This document shows positions 21,844 through 33,585 of a stretch of DNA of 64,000 nucleotides, piece after piece. Under the pieces are notes generated by a model. It made no database searches and had not been told where the DNA came from. It saw only the letters and a program-made list of their open reading frames with translations. This DNA comes from Pardosa pseudoannulata (Eukaryota > Arthropoda > Arachnida > Araneae > Lycosidae): NCBI GenBank assembly GCA_032207245.1, contig CM063506.1, positions 14,877,627 to 14,941,626 on the forward strand, written 5' to 3'. Both the position numbers and the translations under genes were made by a program. The stretch's first letter is position 1, and the number at the start of each line of letters is the position of its first letter.

Positions 21844-22113
21844 TTGGAACTGAGAAGGAACGTATTCACATTTTATACCCTGCTCGCTTACATGCAACTT
21901 GTCGATATGGAAACCAGAAAGCGAAATGATTTAACATTAAAACAAAAGATCGAAATTTTAAATCGTTATGATAGGTTGATTATGGTTACTAACAATTTAT
22001 CAATGAATTTCTTAGAAAAAATTGTAGACAGCCAACAATTGATCAATTTTTTTAAATATGTATACAATTCTTATGTTTTAAAGGATAATATACATAAATG
22101 CAGGATAATATAA
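21844..22113 (+). pseudogene. Tigger transposase deletion fragment
   Basis: An open frame whose conserved part starts LLAYMQLVDMETRKRNDLTL and continues KQKIEILNRYDRLIM, the first helices of the pogo/Tigger DNA-binding domain. It then jumps in frame to NNLSMNFLEKIVDSQQLINF, a segment lying further downstream in element A. The second half of the helix-turn-helix and the whole DDE domain are missing, so no transposase activity is expected; a short DNA-binding peptide is conceivable but unproven. Confidence 0.75.
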
Positions 22114-22250
22114 GGTGTGTGTTTTTCATTTTGTTTTGAAATTTAGTACGTGTGAATTAAAGTAGGGGTAAATTTATCTAATTTTCCCTATATTCTTTAT
22201 TGTTATCAATCGGTTATTGTTATCAAAATAATGGTTCCCAAACTGATTAC

Positions 22251-22429
22251 GCCGAACGATGGCCGAATGGTTAGGGTGCTGGCCTTTGGAACCGGAGTTC
22301 GTGGGTTCGAATTCCACAGTGGCATGGATGTACATAGCCGTTTGGAATCGGCTTTAAGCAGTAGGTCCCGGTCTCATTAACCCTCATTGTAAAAAGTAGA
22401 CCGCAGCTCTCCAACACCAAACCAAACCA
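22251..22429 (+). repeat. SINE family 1 nested in Tigger C
   Basis: Plus-strand copy from GCCGAACGATGGCCGAATGG to the CCAAACCAAACCAA tail, with 10-bp target duplications AACTGATTAC at 22241-22250 and 22430-22439. This shows the family is a retroposon with short duplications and that it moved after the Tigger MITE. Confidence 0.92.
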
Positions 22430-22457
22430 AACTGATTACATTAAGCGGACTCCACTG

Positions 22458-23529
22458 TATATTTCTATAATCGATATTAAACCAGTATCCATGCATTATC
22501 TGGAATATGAACAACTAACAACAGCTAATTGACCAAATATATAATTATAAAATGAAACTAGAAAACCTAAGAACTCGAATGTTCATAAGCGAGGTAGGAT
22601 AAAGTCTAATTATCTCCCCTCTAGAATCAAGAAAATATATTATTTAATGTTTTGAGATTGCGTAATTCACCCCAACAGCAACTTTATAAAACCGATAGGT
22701 ACGATTTTGTGCTATAAATGTATTAATTACTATCAAAATTATAAGATAAAACAAAAAAAAATCCTGATATATCTATTTGATTACAGGATCTTCTTTTGTG
22801 TTGCTACCCGTCCCCGAATTGGGAAATGGTTTTTCCGATATCACGAGTTTCGCCAGAGTATGAGAAAATTTAAAATTCCTCTTAGGCAAACGACTAAATT
22901 TTCCCATAATCGATTTTTCACGTGAGATATTAAAAATATACTAAACATAAGATAAATACCAAAAAGAATTTTCTTAGATATTAAAAATATAGATTATTCG
23001 GGTATAAATTTGTATTATTTATCCTTCGCTCAAATGACTGAGTTTGTCCTTTAGAATGATCCGGCATGCTTCAAAGATAATGTCTATAATTACAGTCATA
23101 ACGGTAAATAACAGTAGAAATGTAATCAGTATTTCTGTCTGTGATTCTAACGATTAAAAACCGGACGGCTATTCAAGCTTTAAATGTTCGTGATAACTCT
23201 TAGTATGACGAAATCCATTTCTTTAAAGCAATCTATTGTGCAACTATAGATGTCTTGTAGACACTAATTGTTGCATCCGGTAATATTTCATAGAAAATGT
23301 TTTCCAATACAATTGATTTTGCGAAAGAAAATTAAAGGCTAAACTATATCTTCAATTGAATATAGAGAAGAAAGTTTTCGCTGTTTTATATTTATTTTTG
23401 TCATGGTTGTAGTGTTATTGTATGATAATGGTTCTCAAAATTGAACCTTGCTACACAAAGGAGCATCGACTTTTTCACAGAGGTGCCACGATGTATTAGT
23501 AACTTTCATAACTTTAGCTACATTTTTAG
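22458..23529. other. Unassigned DNA
   Basis: No gene or repeat recognised. Confidence 0.4.
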
Positions 23530-23741
23530 GTTGCTACCACATTGCGGTCAAGATATGTCACAGGCGATTTCTGCGTCATAATGATGCCAAAAGCAGTACT
23601 AATGACGCCAGAAGTCACCAGATAGGGGAATTTAGGGTAACAAATTCCCATCCCTGGTAACTTCTGACGTCATTATGAAGCAAACCTATCTTGACCACAT
23701 ATCTTGATATGTGACATATCTTGACCACAATATGGTAGCAT
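23530..23741. mobile_element. Foldback/palindromic MITE
   Basis: The arms 23530-23626 and 23655-23741 are imperfect reverse complements (GTTGCTACCA, GGTCAAGATATGTCAC, CATAATGA.G). The centre is a perfect 8-bp stem GGGAATTT / AAATTCCC around an 8-nt loop. The right arm carries an extra GGTCAAGATATG-like duplication. No coding sequence. Confidence 0.75.
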
Positions 23742-23775
23742 TCTTTATTCAATAAATCGATTTCACGCAGCAGGG

Positions 23776-23915
23776 CAATCTCAACTTATGACAATTCTGG
23801 TTTTAGTTTCAAACGGAAGGGCAGTTTATTGTTTGTCTATTGGCTGTTGTAAACATGAAAATGAATGGGGAGAGCATTATAGTAGTTCGTGACGTTGCGA
23901 CAAATTGCTCTATTT
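23776..23915 (+). repeat. Unnamed dispersed repeat, copy 2
   Basis: Homologous to 10920-11070 (AATCTCAACTTATGACAA, CGGAAGGGCA, TTGGCTGTTG, AACATGAAAATGAATGGGGA, TAGTTCGTGACGTTGC). In both places a palindromic MITE lies within about 120 bp. Confidence 0.6.
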
Positions 23916-25199
23916 TACATATTGTGACATTGTTTGCACGAACTCCAATAGATGCCACATACATTAATGGTTCCTATACAAAAAATGTCAGTTTTGAGGG
24001 ATTTTGAATTGAACTGCATGTACAGTGATCAAGTCAACATAAACCAGATTAGCATAAAACGAGGATGTATTAATTGAATATTCTTGAGGTTTACATTAAA
24101 GAACGTACTATCTTTTGAGCTGGAAAGTCTTCATTATAACAGCCTATGTAGGATTCAATATAGAGTAATAGGTTCAGATCTATTTAGCATAAACATTTAT
24201 GAAGCAATGTGCTTTACAAAAAATATGTACAAAAAGGCCAAAATAGAAATCAAATTACCGTCAAAATAACTTTTGAAATTTGCAAATTAGAAATTAATTT
24301 TTAATATAAAGTCATTTTATCCTTTATACTTTCATTTATATTCTGTGAACCTCAATTATATTGAAGCCGACAATGTACTGTATTTTAGAGAATGCTTTTT
24401 ATTAATTATACAAAAATCACATACATCAATTAAATCATAAGATAAAATATTTATAATTGAGATTTAAAACACTGAGAGTCGGGAAAATGTCCGTATTTTA
24501 GAGCATTCCGAATTTTGGACGCTCGTATTTGACGCCGTAAAATATTCTATATTTTCCCGTCAAAAGCTAGCCCCCTCTCCGAGAATGTTGGGTGCGTCTT
24601 TTGCAACGTTGTACTTCACCTTTTCGAAATGCTGGGAAATCCTTACCCCCCTCCCCCTTTGGAGTGGAGGCGAAGTTACGCACCGAACTGGAAAGAAGCT
24701 AGGGGGCCTGGGATTGGCTAAAAGGCTTTGTCCCAGGAGGTTATTCGTTTTTTCAGTAACTCTAATATATTCTCCTTTCCAGCATCTTCGAGTACCAACT
24801 GTACACATTTGTTTGTATGCAGCTAAAAACATAAAAAGAATAAAACTAAATAGTGTTAAATAATTTAGTATGCGAATGAAAAACGAATGCATCCAAACAA
24901 AATTAGTATTTTAAAAAAAGTTTCGTATCTTTAGTCCGCATGACACTTTCTTTGGAAAAAATGATAAGTAAGCAGACGACACTGTCATGCCAAAGTTAGG
25001 AATTGCAAATAGTATTCCACAATGTGTAAAACAATACTTTTTAGAAGAACACTTTTACCTACTTTACCCAAATGGTTCCTCTCATTGTTTCCTATCTCAT
25101 TCTTACATCCACTAAAGGTGATATTATTTATTTATTTTGTAAATTTATTTCAAAGATTATGTAACTAATTTGGAGATACGACCAGGTTTTTGCAGATGT
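23916..25199. other. Unassigned DNA
   Basis: AT-rich until about 24540; a GC-richer patch at 24570-24790 has open frames on both strands but no recognised domain. The motif GTATTTTAGAG occurs at about 24380 and 24493. Confidence 0.35.
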
Positions 25200-25260
25200 A
25201 CACCGCTCACGGTATGAGGGAGTCGACCCCTTGACCCCTCAATCCTGCGTTCTTCGGGAG

Positions 25261-25295
25261 TATAAATCATTCGACTACAGGGCTCATACAGTTTT
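25261..25295 (+). promoter_or_regulatory. Possible core promoter (TATA plus initiator)
   Basis: TATAAAT at 25261 is followed about 23 bases later by TCATACAG, an arthropod-like initiator. Downstream sequence (to about 25610) is GC-richer than average with small open frames, as in an LTR or a gene start. Weak evidence; could be chance. Confidence 0.25.
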
Positions 25296-25862
25296 CGGAT
25301 TTGTCATTTTTCCAGCCACTGCGGTGAAAAGAGATTGTAGATGTTTTTCGGGAAGACTTTAAGACAAGAGGATGACTTCTGGTGTGAACGATCTCTTTTT
25401 CAGAGGCGATCGGATTACCAGAAGTGGACCGCCGAAGACGGGACATAGGAAAAGGAGTCTTCGACAGAACATGTCTCGCTTGAGAAGGGATTTTTTCCTT
25501 TACGGAGAAAAGGAATGCAACTTAACGTTTGCTAAACATTTTGTTGGAGGCCACTCGTCCACGATGTTATGGTTGCGGAGAATCCGGCTCCGGGACTCGA
25601 ATATGAGGTGAAGATATTTTCTTTCATTTTAATTATCCGAATTAAAATAAAATTTCAGTCTTGCACTTTTAATGGATGCACCGCATCAGCAAATCAGTTG
25701 TCCATGCTATTTGAATCCATATTGAGGTATGGCTTGTTTAAACAACTCCAGTTAATTTTTTGTAACAAGAAGACAAAAAGCTATAGTTTGGGGATGTCTG
25801 TCTGGAAAACGTTCTCGATAAATGAGTGTACAAACTTGTCCTCAGCTATTCGACACACTAAA
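25296..25862. other. GC-richer unassigned DNA
   Basis: Open frames at 25372-25611 and 25569-25916 (+) overlap but match no family. Possibly an LTR or old retrotransposon fragment. Confidence 0.3.
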
Positions 25863-26035
25863 GACATGTCTGCAAGCTCATCATTCGTTTACCTTTCGAT
25901 GCTCTTCGAATACTGACAAAGCACTCAAATGATGAAACCCTCACTGTCCACTCCGGCACTCTCAAATACAGCACGACCTGGAGACGTAGGAAGAGCACAG
26001 AACGATACACGAACGGTGAGCTTGAAGACATGATC
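25863..26035. repeat. Imperfect inverted repeat
   Basis: ACATGTCTGCAAGCTCATCA near 25864 is the reverse complement, with few mismatches, of TGGTGAGCTTGAAGACATG-like sequence near 26007-26031; weaker pairing extends inward. Candidate MITE or foldback. Confidence 0.45.
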
Positions 26036-27027
26036 TTAGTGTAAACCATTTGTATTCATTATGTACAAGAAATATTTCACATTAACCACTCTCTAAAATC
26101 CTTTTCCATCTTCGACCTCTGCTGCTCATTACCCCTGGCGTTTTCACCCATGGTTTCTGTAAGAAAGAGTTACCTTACAACGCAGTTGCTGCCAGTACGG
26201 AGAGACTGACCGAAAGACGGAAGTGATGTCAGTAACGTTTACCTTCAACTCGATTGGACAAGTAATGTTTACTAACCCCTTAGTAGCCTGTTTTTAGTGG
26301 CTTTCCTCAAAGTTAGCAGGCGAGAACGAGAGAGAGTGAAGTGCGAAAAAATCATTGATGGCAAAAGCTGTTTCTCACCATTTTGTTTTAGGTCTGAGGG
26401 TTGCCGTATTGACTGCCCTCATCATTTTACAATGTTAACATTAATAACTTTCAATTTTGAATGAAGTGTTTAAAATAAAGATTCATCAAATGGCAAGTCT
26501 TCGCTCATTTATGTCTTGTGTCTTATTCTCTTGAATTTCTTAACAGGCCTTAACTTCACATGTGCTGTGTTGTGGGATTGCATTGTATTCTCCCTTTTCA
26601 ACCTCTCCCACAGCATGGCATTATAGGTTTCTATACAGTTCTTCCTTTTTAAGATGTACCGTACCTCCCTTAGAAGTTTTTAGCAACGTTTACTGGACAC
26701 CCTGTACACACACACACTCATATTGTGAAGATCCCCTTGTTCAGAACACTAATGACCATAATCAGCAGAGCTGGGACCTGCTTGACAGACTACAATAGCG
26801 CGGCGACGCAGTGGCTGGGAAGTTGACAGTTCGGTTGAATAGTCTTCCTTCCACGTCCTGATAGGTCGTGCTAATGATTCCAGAGCATCATCTTGACAAT
26901 TCCAGATCGGGACTGCTAGCGAATGAGAATTCGACTAATTAACTAGCTGTAACCTTTGGAGTTTTCAGATAATTGGAATGGTAACTGACTAGAAAAACAG
27001 TTGGCAGGACCGTAACTGATCTCCATG
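26036..27027. other. Unassigned DNA
   Basis: Composition closer to 40% GC from 26540. An open frame at 26562-26798 is not recognised. Confidence 0.35.
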
Positions 27028-27036
27028 TATAAAAAG
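27028..27036 (+). promoter_or_regulatory. TATA-box-like motif
   Basis: TATAAAAAG within a GC-richer stretch; an unrecognised 64-codon frame starts 60 bases downstream (27095). Could belong to an LTR. No other promoter element is clear. Confidence 0.25.
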
Positions 27037-27590
27037 CCTAGAATTTTGCGACTCTGGGCTTTTCGATATTTTATTACGTAGGTACGTTGACCTCGTGGAG
27101 GCTTCCGCGACTTTTGAGCGAAACCAGCTTTTTAGCAATTACGTTCGGAAGACTCATAAAGTCTGCTCATATAAGGAACGGCAGGGTCAAGAACACCTAA
27201 CGGGGGATAGATTGGGTTTTCATTGCACCCTGGAAAAGACTCCCCATCGTGTGAGAATATTTAATTTTCTTTTACAACTGAGATCATAGTGGTGTGTGAT
27301 ATAAGCAATAATCGTATGCATTTTGAATGTTTTGGATTTCAGAATCCCTTTGTACATAGCAACAATTTACTACAGAAATAAAAGTGATTTCCAATTCTGT
27401 TAAGTCTGTGATTTTTCTACAGGCTATTTTTTGACTCAAGAACATTGAAAGCGTCACAACATGTAACATATATGTGATATTTTGTATTATTATTTACATA
27501 TATGTATATTGTATACGTATATGTAAATATATGTAAGGAAAATTCTCTTGGGTTTTCAAACCTGAAATTAAGGGCTAAAAATTAAAGCTT
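27037..27590. other. Unassigned DNA
   Basis: An open frame 27095-27289 (64 codons) is unrecognised. At 27493-27525 lies an imperfect palindrome TTACATATATG...TATATGTAA. Confidence 0.35.
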
Positions 27591-27594
27591 CCTT

Positions 27595-27942
27595 TTGCAT
27601 TACCCTTTTAACCTCTAACCTAAATTAACCACTAGGGCTACAGTTTACGTCCTCAGAGAAGGGTCTGACCAATTATAACTCTACATTACCCTAGCGGACA
27701 ATTTGGAAATTTTCAAACAAAAAGAAGATGCACGCTGTCTGGGGCAGATTTTTCTAGAGATTTTCTCACAGATGTTAAGGGTCTTTTTACATATAACCTC
27801 ATGCTAGATGACCCCTCAGTTTGTTCTGTTCCTATGATGAAGTGGGAACCCGTCCTCCAACGTTATCTTAATAAAGGTCTTTAGCTAAAACGGTGTCATT
27901 TTTAGGGGCCATGACTGCAACCACCCACAATGAAGTCCTTCT

Positions 27943-27943
<1 letters not shown>
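27595..27943 (-). repeat. Unnamed 350-bp repeat (R3), copy 1
   Basis: Reverse complement of 32988-33355 and similar to 29270-29640. Shared blocks in the R3 sense: GGTTGCAGTCATGG, AAAATGACACCGTTT, ACAAACTGAGGGGTCA, CGTGCATCTTCTTTTTGTTT, GTAGAGTTATAATTGG, GACGTAAACTGTAGCCC, TTAATTTAGGTTAG. All three copies are beside TA arrays. Confidence 0.8.

Positions 27944-27983
<40 letters not shown>
27944..27983. repeat. TA microsatellite
   Basis: About 19 TA units next to R3 copy 1. Confidence 0.95.
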
Positions 27984-27985
<2 letters not shown>

Positions 27986-28329
27986 ATATTAATTTAATAA
28001 CTTTTGTTCATAAAGTGATTTCGGGGTTTGCGCGGTAATTCTGATTTTTCCCTCCAGACACGCTATAGACTTAGTTAGCCTCTGTCTGGACTACTTTAGC
28101 CAATAGTTAGTGAGCTCTCTCTAAACATGGGTATTTTGCATCACGTGATCAATTGTGTTTAGGGATTATTCGTAATCTTTTACCTTAGGAATCCCTACTT
28201 GAAAAGAGATGTGCGGGATCACATTGTCTGTTTTGTACGTAGTTGTAAAGCTGTCTGCCTGTTGTACGGATTTCATGTTTATTACCAGAAATAAACTTTG
28301 TTGTGATTTTGAATGGGTCTCGCCAATAT

Positions 28330-28331
<2 letters not shown>
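27984..28331. other. Unassigned DNA
   Basis: No gene or repeat recognised. Confidence 0.4.
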
Positions 28332-28405
<74 letters not shown>

Positions 28406-28412
28406 CGTGTGC
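28332..28412. repeat. Compound microsatellite (TA)(TG)(CG)(TG)
   Basis: About 18 TA units, 15 TG units, then a short CG run and further TG. Confidence 0.95.
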
Positions 28413-29269
28413 TTGTATACATATATTTATGTACAGAGGTTGGATAAAAATATTAAAACATCTCGTGAAATATAGGTTTGAATTAAAATGTGGATTCTAG
28501 CCAAGACCTTTTGTCCAATTAGACTATCTGTACAATGTCCTCGGTATGTTGCAAGTGTAAAAGCATTCCAGAAACTTTATGATTAACACATACAGTTTCC
28601 TTGCTTTTAACTACAACTTATTAATTTTCTACGCTTTGTATGTTTCCAAACAACATAAACTTTTCCTGAGTAAACTATTTTCAGTCAGAAAATTTCTATA
28701 ATTGTTTGTATTTGTTTTATCCTTTAAACTAGGCAAACATAGTTTGAAACTATATATGAGTCTAACTCATGCTTTCCACTGACTTCATGATTCTAAGAAA
28801 ATCATAACTGATTCAAAACAATACTCACCTCTCGAAAATTCGAAACAAAACGGAAATAACTCGTGCAGCGGGAGTGATAGGATTTTTATTTCCAGTCGCG
28901 TGACCAGATAATGACGAAAAAGCGAATTCTCGTTTAATACCCAAGAGATCTTGATAGAATATGAAGATAAATGTTTTCAAGAATATTTTTCATCAAACAG
29001 GCGTTTTGGGTGTGGTGAATCCCGCAGGTTGTCCTGAAACAAGAGTTTAATAATTTAAAGGATTCTACAGTTTCACTTCCTGTCACGAAAGATAATTGCA
29101 TACTTAAAATAGGTAAATAATAGGGAAAAAATAGAGGTAAGTAATAAGGACAGGAAGGTATCAGAGGTGTGAGTTTAAACGCAGGGAAAGCTATTTAGAA
29201 CAATAATGCCGTTTATTTTAATAAACACACATACACACACACACACATATATATATATGTATGACAAAA
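28413..29269. other. Unassigned DNA
   Basis: AT-rich with no recognised gene; a short (CA)n(TA)n tract at 29225-29260. Confidence 0.4.
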
Positions 29270-29640
29270 TGTATGGTGGGATTTTGCAGTCATAGCCAGT
29301 TGGTATGGTAAAGAAAGACACTGTTTTCAATTACGAAAAATATTTAGTGCCAGATCCTCGGTTGGATAGGTTCCTACATCATTATAGAGACAGGATGAAC
29401 TGTAAGAACATCTAACAAATCTAAGCAAATAACAAACCTACTAACAAATCTAGACGATCTCCGAGAAATTTAAGAAAAATCTGTTCCCGAAAGCGTGTAT
29501 CCCCTTTTTGTTCAGAATTTCCTAAATTAGCCGCTAGGGCACGATAAAGTTTTAATTAATTAGATCCCCTTGACTGAGTACGCGGACAGTACAACAGTGG
29601 TCAGTTTAAATTAGTGGTTATAAAGGGTTAAAGTAGATAG
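29270..29640 (+). repeat. Unnamed repeat R3, copy 2 (diverged)
   Basis: Matches R3 blocks: TTTTGCAGTCATAGCC, GACACTGTTTTCA, TACATCATTATAGAGACAGG, AAAATCTGTTCCCGAAAGCG, CCGCTAGGGCA, CAGTGGTCAGTTTAAATTAG. The centre is rearranged (a local TCTAAC/AAATCTA duplication). Confidence 0.7.
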
Positions 29641-29752
29641 ACAAATTCTATTTTAAATATTTTATTATTTTTACTCCCCTTTGGCTGAAATACATTATAG
29701 AGCACTAAAAGGAAGATGTACTGATAAATAATTAAAATTTAATTTAAAAAAA

Positions 29753-29753
<1 letters not shown>

Positions 29754-29797
<44 letters not shown>
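29754..29797. repeat. TA microsatellite (left of SINE)
   Basis: About 21 TA units interrupted by a SINE on the right. Confidence 0.95.
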
Positions 29798-29799
<2 letters not shown>

Positions 29800-29800
29800 G

Positions 29801-30329
<529 letters not shown>

Positions 30330-30338
30330 TATATATAT

Positions 30339-30391
<53 letters not shown>

Positions 30392-30392
30392 T
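30330..30392. repeat. Microsatellite (TA)n(TG)n
   Basis: Two TA blocks separated by AATA, followed by about 11 TG units. Confidence 0.95.
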
Positions 30393-31375
30393 TGAGGTTT
30401 AAAAATGGAGGTTAAGAATTAAGCGAGTTATAATTAAAAATAATTAGAACTCATTAATGATAACATACTAGGAGAAAAACACACCCTCAAGTGGAACTAT
30501 GCAGAGGGAAGAAGCCGACGTGGAAGTAGACATAGGAATTTTACTGAGGTAGTAACGGCAAAAAAGACACTTCTGAGCCGGAACTCGGGTTGATAACATC
30601 CTCCACGCTTGTCGTGGCATATTATGAGAACAAAAGTTATTTAAATGGCATAACGATGGACAGAAGGATTACAATAAAGAAGTTTTTATATATGAAATCA
30701 AATGTGTCTTCCATACCTCTACCTCTACTAACCTCTACCCGAGCTATGCTACTTTTGGTGTGATGGATTAAAAGAAGTATTTACCTTTTTCTCTCTTTCT
30801 CTTTCTCGCAAACATACACACACACGTGTATATTTATACATACATCCACGCATATATACACACGCACATATATATATATATATGTGTATTATATGGAGAT
30901 ATAAGTGCCATAGTCATGGTGTATTTCTCTGTTCCTAGCCTCTTCAGTTGTTTTTGTTTCTAGAGAATGGCAACGACGTCAAACAGAACAAAAGAAAAAG
31001 GAAGAAAAGAATGAATTGAAAAAGAAACAATGAACTAACATGGTTTCAAGTTAAAGAGCACAATTTGACTTATTTCTAAAAATTCACATTTGTTTATTGG
31101 CACTATATCTACCTCATTACTTCAAAGACATTTAGAAAGCTTTTAATTAAAAAAGTCCAATCCAAACAGATTTGTAAAATACCTTTATCATGCTCTCCAG
31201 TAAAATTTGAAATTTGTGACACAGTGCTCTTACTTCCGATGTACAGATATGCGGATAAACAATATGGCCCCTTCAGAATGAAATGCATTTCAAAACTAAC
31301 CCACAAAATGTAATGTATTCAAAAGTAACAGGAAGTATTATTTTCTAGGTGTAAGTTTTAAAAAGTTGTTTACCT
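30393..31375. other. Unassigned DNA
   Basis: No gene recognised. Small CA/TA tracts at 30810-30890. Confidence 0.4.
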
Positions 31376-31599
31376 TTAACCCTCTCGCTGCGCATCCCGC
31401 GATTTCCACGGGCATGCATTTTAGCAATCCATTTAACTGTGCAACTCGCTCTTTTCCCGTTTATTCTTCCATTTTGGCTTTACTGTGATTTTCAAATGTT
31501 TATTTAGCTCTAAGCTAGCAGATGGCTTTAATTGTCCACATTTCTGGGAAATACAGAAGTACTTTTTGTAGCATTTTGAGAGCGCTTTATAGCTGAAAG

Positions 31600-31965
31600 A
31601 TGTCTGGCAGGAAGCGTTTCGCGAGTGATATAACCTATACTCCTGACGATATTTCCGACACTGACAGCACTTATGACTCTGATTTCAAGTATATTGAAGA
31701 TAGTTATAGCGAAACTGATGAGAATTTCACGGATTCCTCTGCGGATAGTGATGAATCTGAAAATTCATTTTCTATTCAAAATATTCGATAGTGGTGCAAA
31801 ATTAATATGCAAAATATTCCACCAGCTCCTGCTTCATTTCCTTTCCTTGGAAATCCCGGACTAAATTTCACTATGGCAAATAATGCAACTGTTTTGGACT
31901 CTTTTGAACTTTATTTTGACGATGTTATGTTGCAAATAATAGTAAAAGAGACCAATAGTACATGA
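31600..31965 (+). pseudogene. piggyBac transposase N-terminal fragment
   Basis: Opens with an acidic, serine- and aspartate-rich region (codons 10-58), typical of the disordered N-terminus of piggyBac and PGBD proteins. After an in-frame TAG at 31789 the frame continues with FPFLGNPGL and then DSFELYFDDVMLQIIVKETN. This is the family start of the transposase fold (pattern: F-x-G-x-P-G-[LI], then F-x-x-F-[FL]-[DT]-x-x-[LM]-x-x-x-I-V-x-x-T-N). It ends at TGA (31963-31965), exactly where the internal deletion lies. The catalytic DDD residues are absent, so it is non-functional. Confidence 0.85.
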
Positions 31966-31969
31966 GAGT

Positions 31970-32180
31970 AACAGACCCATGAGACTAACTGCTCGACACT
32001 TTGCTAGCCATATACACCAAATCCCATCAACAAAGAGCCTTATAGATAGTGTGCTGTCTGTTGTTAAAAAAACTGAAGGTGGAACAAAAACTTCGAAAAG
32101 AAACGCGAATTTGGTGCAAGGATTGCTTGGTAGGACTTGCCTCGAGCTTTGTTTCGAAATTTAACATACAAGACTTCATT
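31970..32180 (+). pseudogene. piggyBac C-terminal zinc-ribbon remnant
   Basis: The segment around RLTARHFASHIHQIPSTK matches the RLxGRHF linker before the Cys-rich C-terminus of piggyBac transposases. Following cysteines are spread over two frames (MCCLLLKK... and ...WCKDC / RTCLELCFEI), where the family has CxxC...YxCxxCxVxLCxxxCFxxYH. Frameshifts show decay. Confidence 0.7.
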
Positions 32181-32494
32181 TCTAATAAATGTTTTGTAAG
32201 TCTTTTGCATTTTTTAATTAGTATAAACGTTTTACTTTTTTATTTTATAAGATACATGATAATTTAACCACGATTACTTTTCAAAATTTAGCTTTTATAT
32301 CATAATTCTTCAATTTCATTATGCTAAGCACCTTTTTTTTAGGACCTAATTCTGTATTAAAAAAAGTCTTTTACAAAAATTGTTTGTATATTTTAACTCT
32401 AAAATGTATATAGATTTGAAATATGTAATAAAAAAATACTCAATTTTTGAACCTATTTGTATAACCCTAAAAAAATACGCAGCGAGATTGTTAA

Positions 32495-32987
32495 AGGAAA
32501 AATCAATGTGTTTCCTCATACTTTAATTTTGAAAATATCACATTCAGATATCTACCGTCCTAGTACTGGAATTCAATTAGTTTCGAATACTAGCAATATC
32601 TAATTTCGAACCCAGGTTGCAATTTGAGCTATCGTATATCATCGATATCAACGATTTCAAATGATATGGTTGCAAGAAAACCAATAAAGGAGATAAAACG
32701 GTTATTGCAACAAACTCCACCGGAAGAGCGCAACAGTGTTCATTGAATCAGGCAGTATCCTATTGATAGCATTCATTATCTATCAGAGATGCTGGTTGCT
32801 TTAGGTTGGGCAGATGTTGCGGCGGGGTCACCAGGTACGAGTCACTGAGGTCAATGCCTGACCTACAAAATATTGTTTACGCTTCACACTTAGTTGCAGA
32901 AAGTAATGGGGACACATTCAAACATGGTAGTTTCTCAGTAAAAATTGCAAACTATAGCTCAACCATATATATGAGTAATGAGACGGA
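32495..32987. other. Unassigned DNA
   Basis: The 71-codon frame starting at 32806 is unrecognised; it runs into R3 copy 3. Confidence 0.35.
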
Positions 32988-33355
32988 CTTCACGATGGAT
33001 GGTTGCAATCATAGTCCATAAAAAATGACGCTGTTTCAGTTAAAGACATATTATTAACAGAACGTTCGAGGACGGTACCTACTTCATTATAGGGACAGGA
33101 CAAACTGAGGGGTCAGCATGAAGTTATGAGTAAAAGGCTCTTAACACCTTGGTCAACATCTCAGTCAAATTCTGTGGGAAAATCTGTAGGAAATTCCGAT
33201 AGCGTGCATCTGCTTTTTGTTTGGAAATTTCCTAAATTATCCACTAGGGCAATGTAGAGTTATAATTGGTTAGGCCCCCTTTTCTGAGGGCGTAAACTGT
33301 AGCCCCAGTGGTCAATTTAGGTTAGGGGTTAAAAAGGAGGAAGGAAAAGGAAGCG
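32988..33355 (+). repeat. Unnamed repeat R3, copy 3
   Basis: Best preserved copy along with 27595-27943: CTTCACGATGGATGGTTGCA, AAAATGACGCTGTTT, GACAAACTGAGGGGTCAGCA, GCGTGCATCTGCTTTTTGTT, TAGAGTTATAATTGGTTAGG, GGGCGTAAACTGTAGCCC. A TA array follows about 60 bp downstream. Confidence 0.8.
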
Positions 33356-33416
33356 GGAATTTTTCGCCTTGACTTAAGATATGAAAAACCCTGAGAATTT
33401 TACTTTTTCTTACTTA

Positions 33417-33585
<169 letters not shown>

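Larger units (their letters stand above)
21471..22457 (+). mobile_element. Tigger MITE (element C), interrupted by a SINE
   Basis: TA flanks both ends. Left CAGTGGACTTCGCTTAATG; right CATTAAGCGGACTCCACTG, split by a SINE inserted 18 bp before the end. Transposase N-terminus at 21877-22085. Without the SINE the element is about 800 bp, like D and E, so these are one internally deleted subfamily. Confidence 0.9.
31380..32490 (+). mobile_element. piggyBac-like element, family A, internally deleted
   Basis: TTAA target duplications at 31376-31379 and 32491-32494. The ends CCCTCTCGCTGCG and (inverted) CAATCTCGCTGCG match at 11 of 13 positions. Inside are the N-terminus of a piggyBac transposase (31600-31965) and a frame-shifted C-terminal zinc-ribbon remnant (31970-32180), with the catalytic core deleted. 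Length 1.1 kb against about 2.3 kb for complete piggyBac elements. Confidence 0.9.

Noticed and set aside
22251..22325. tRNA gene calls at SINE heads
   Set aside because: The A- and B-box-like motifs are present but the heads are always attached to the same body and tail and have target duplications, so they are SINEs.
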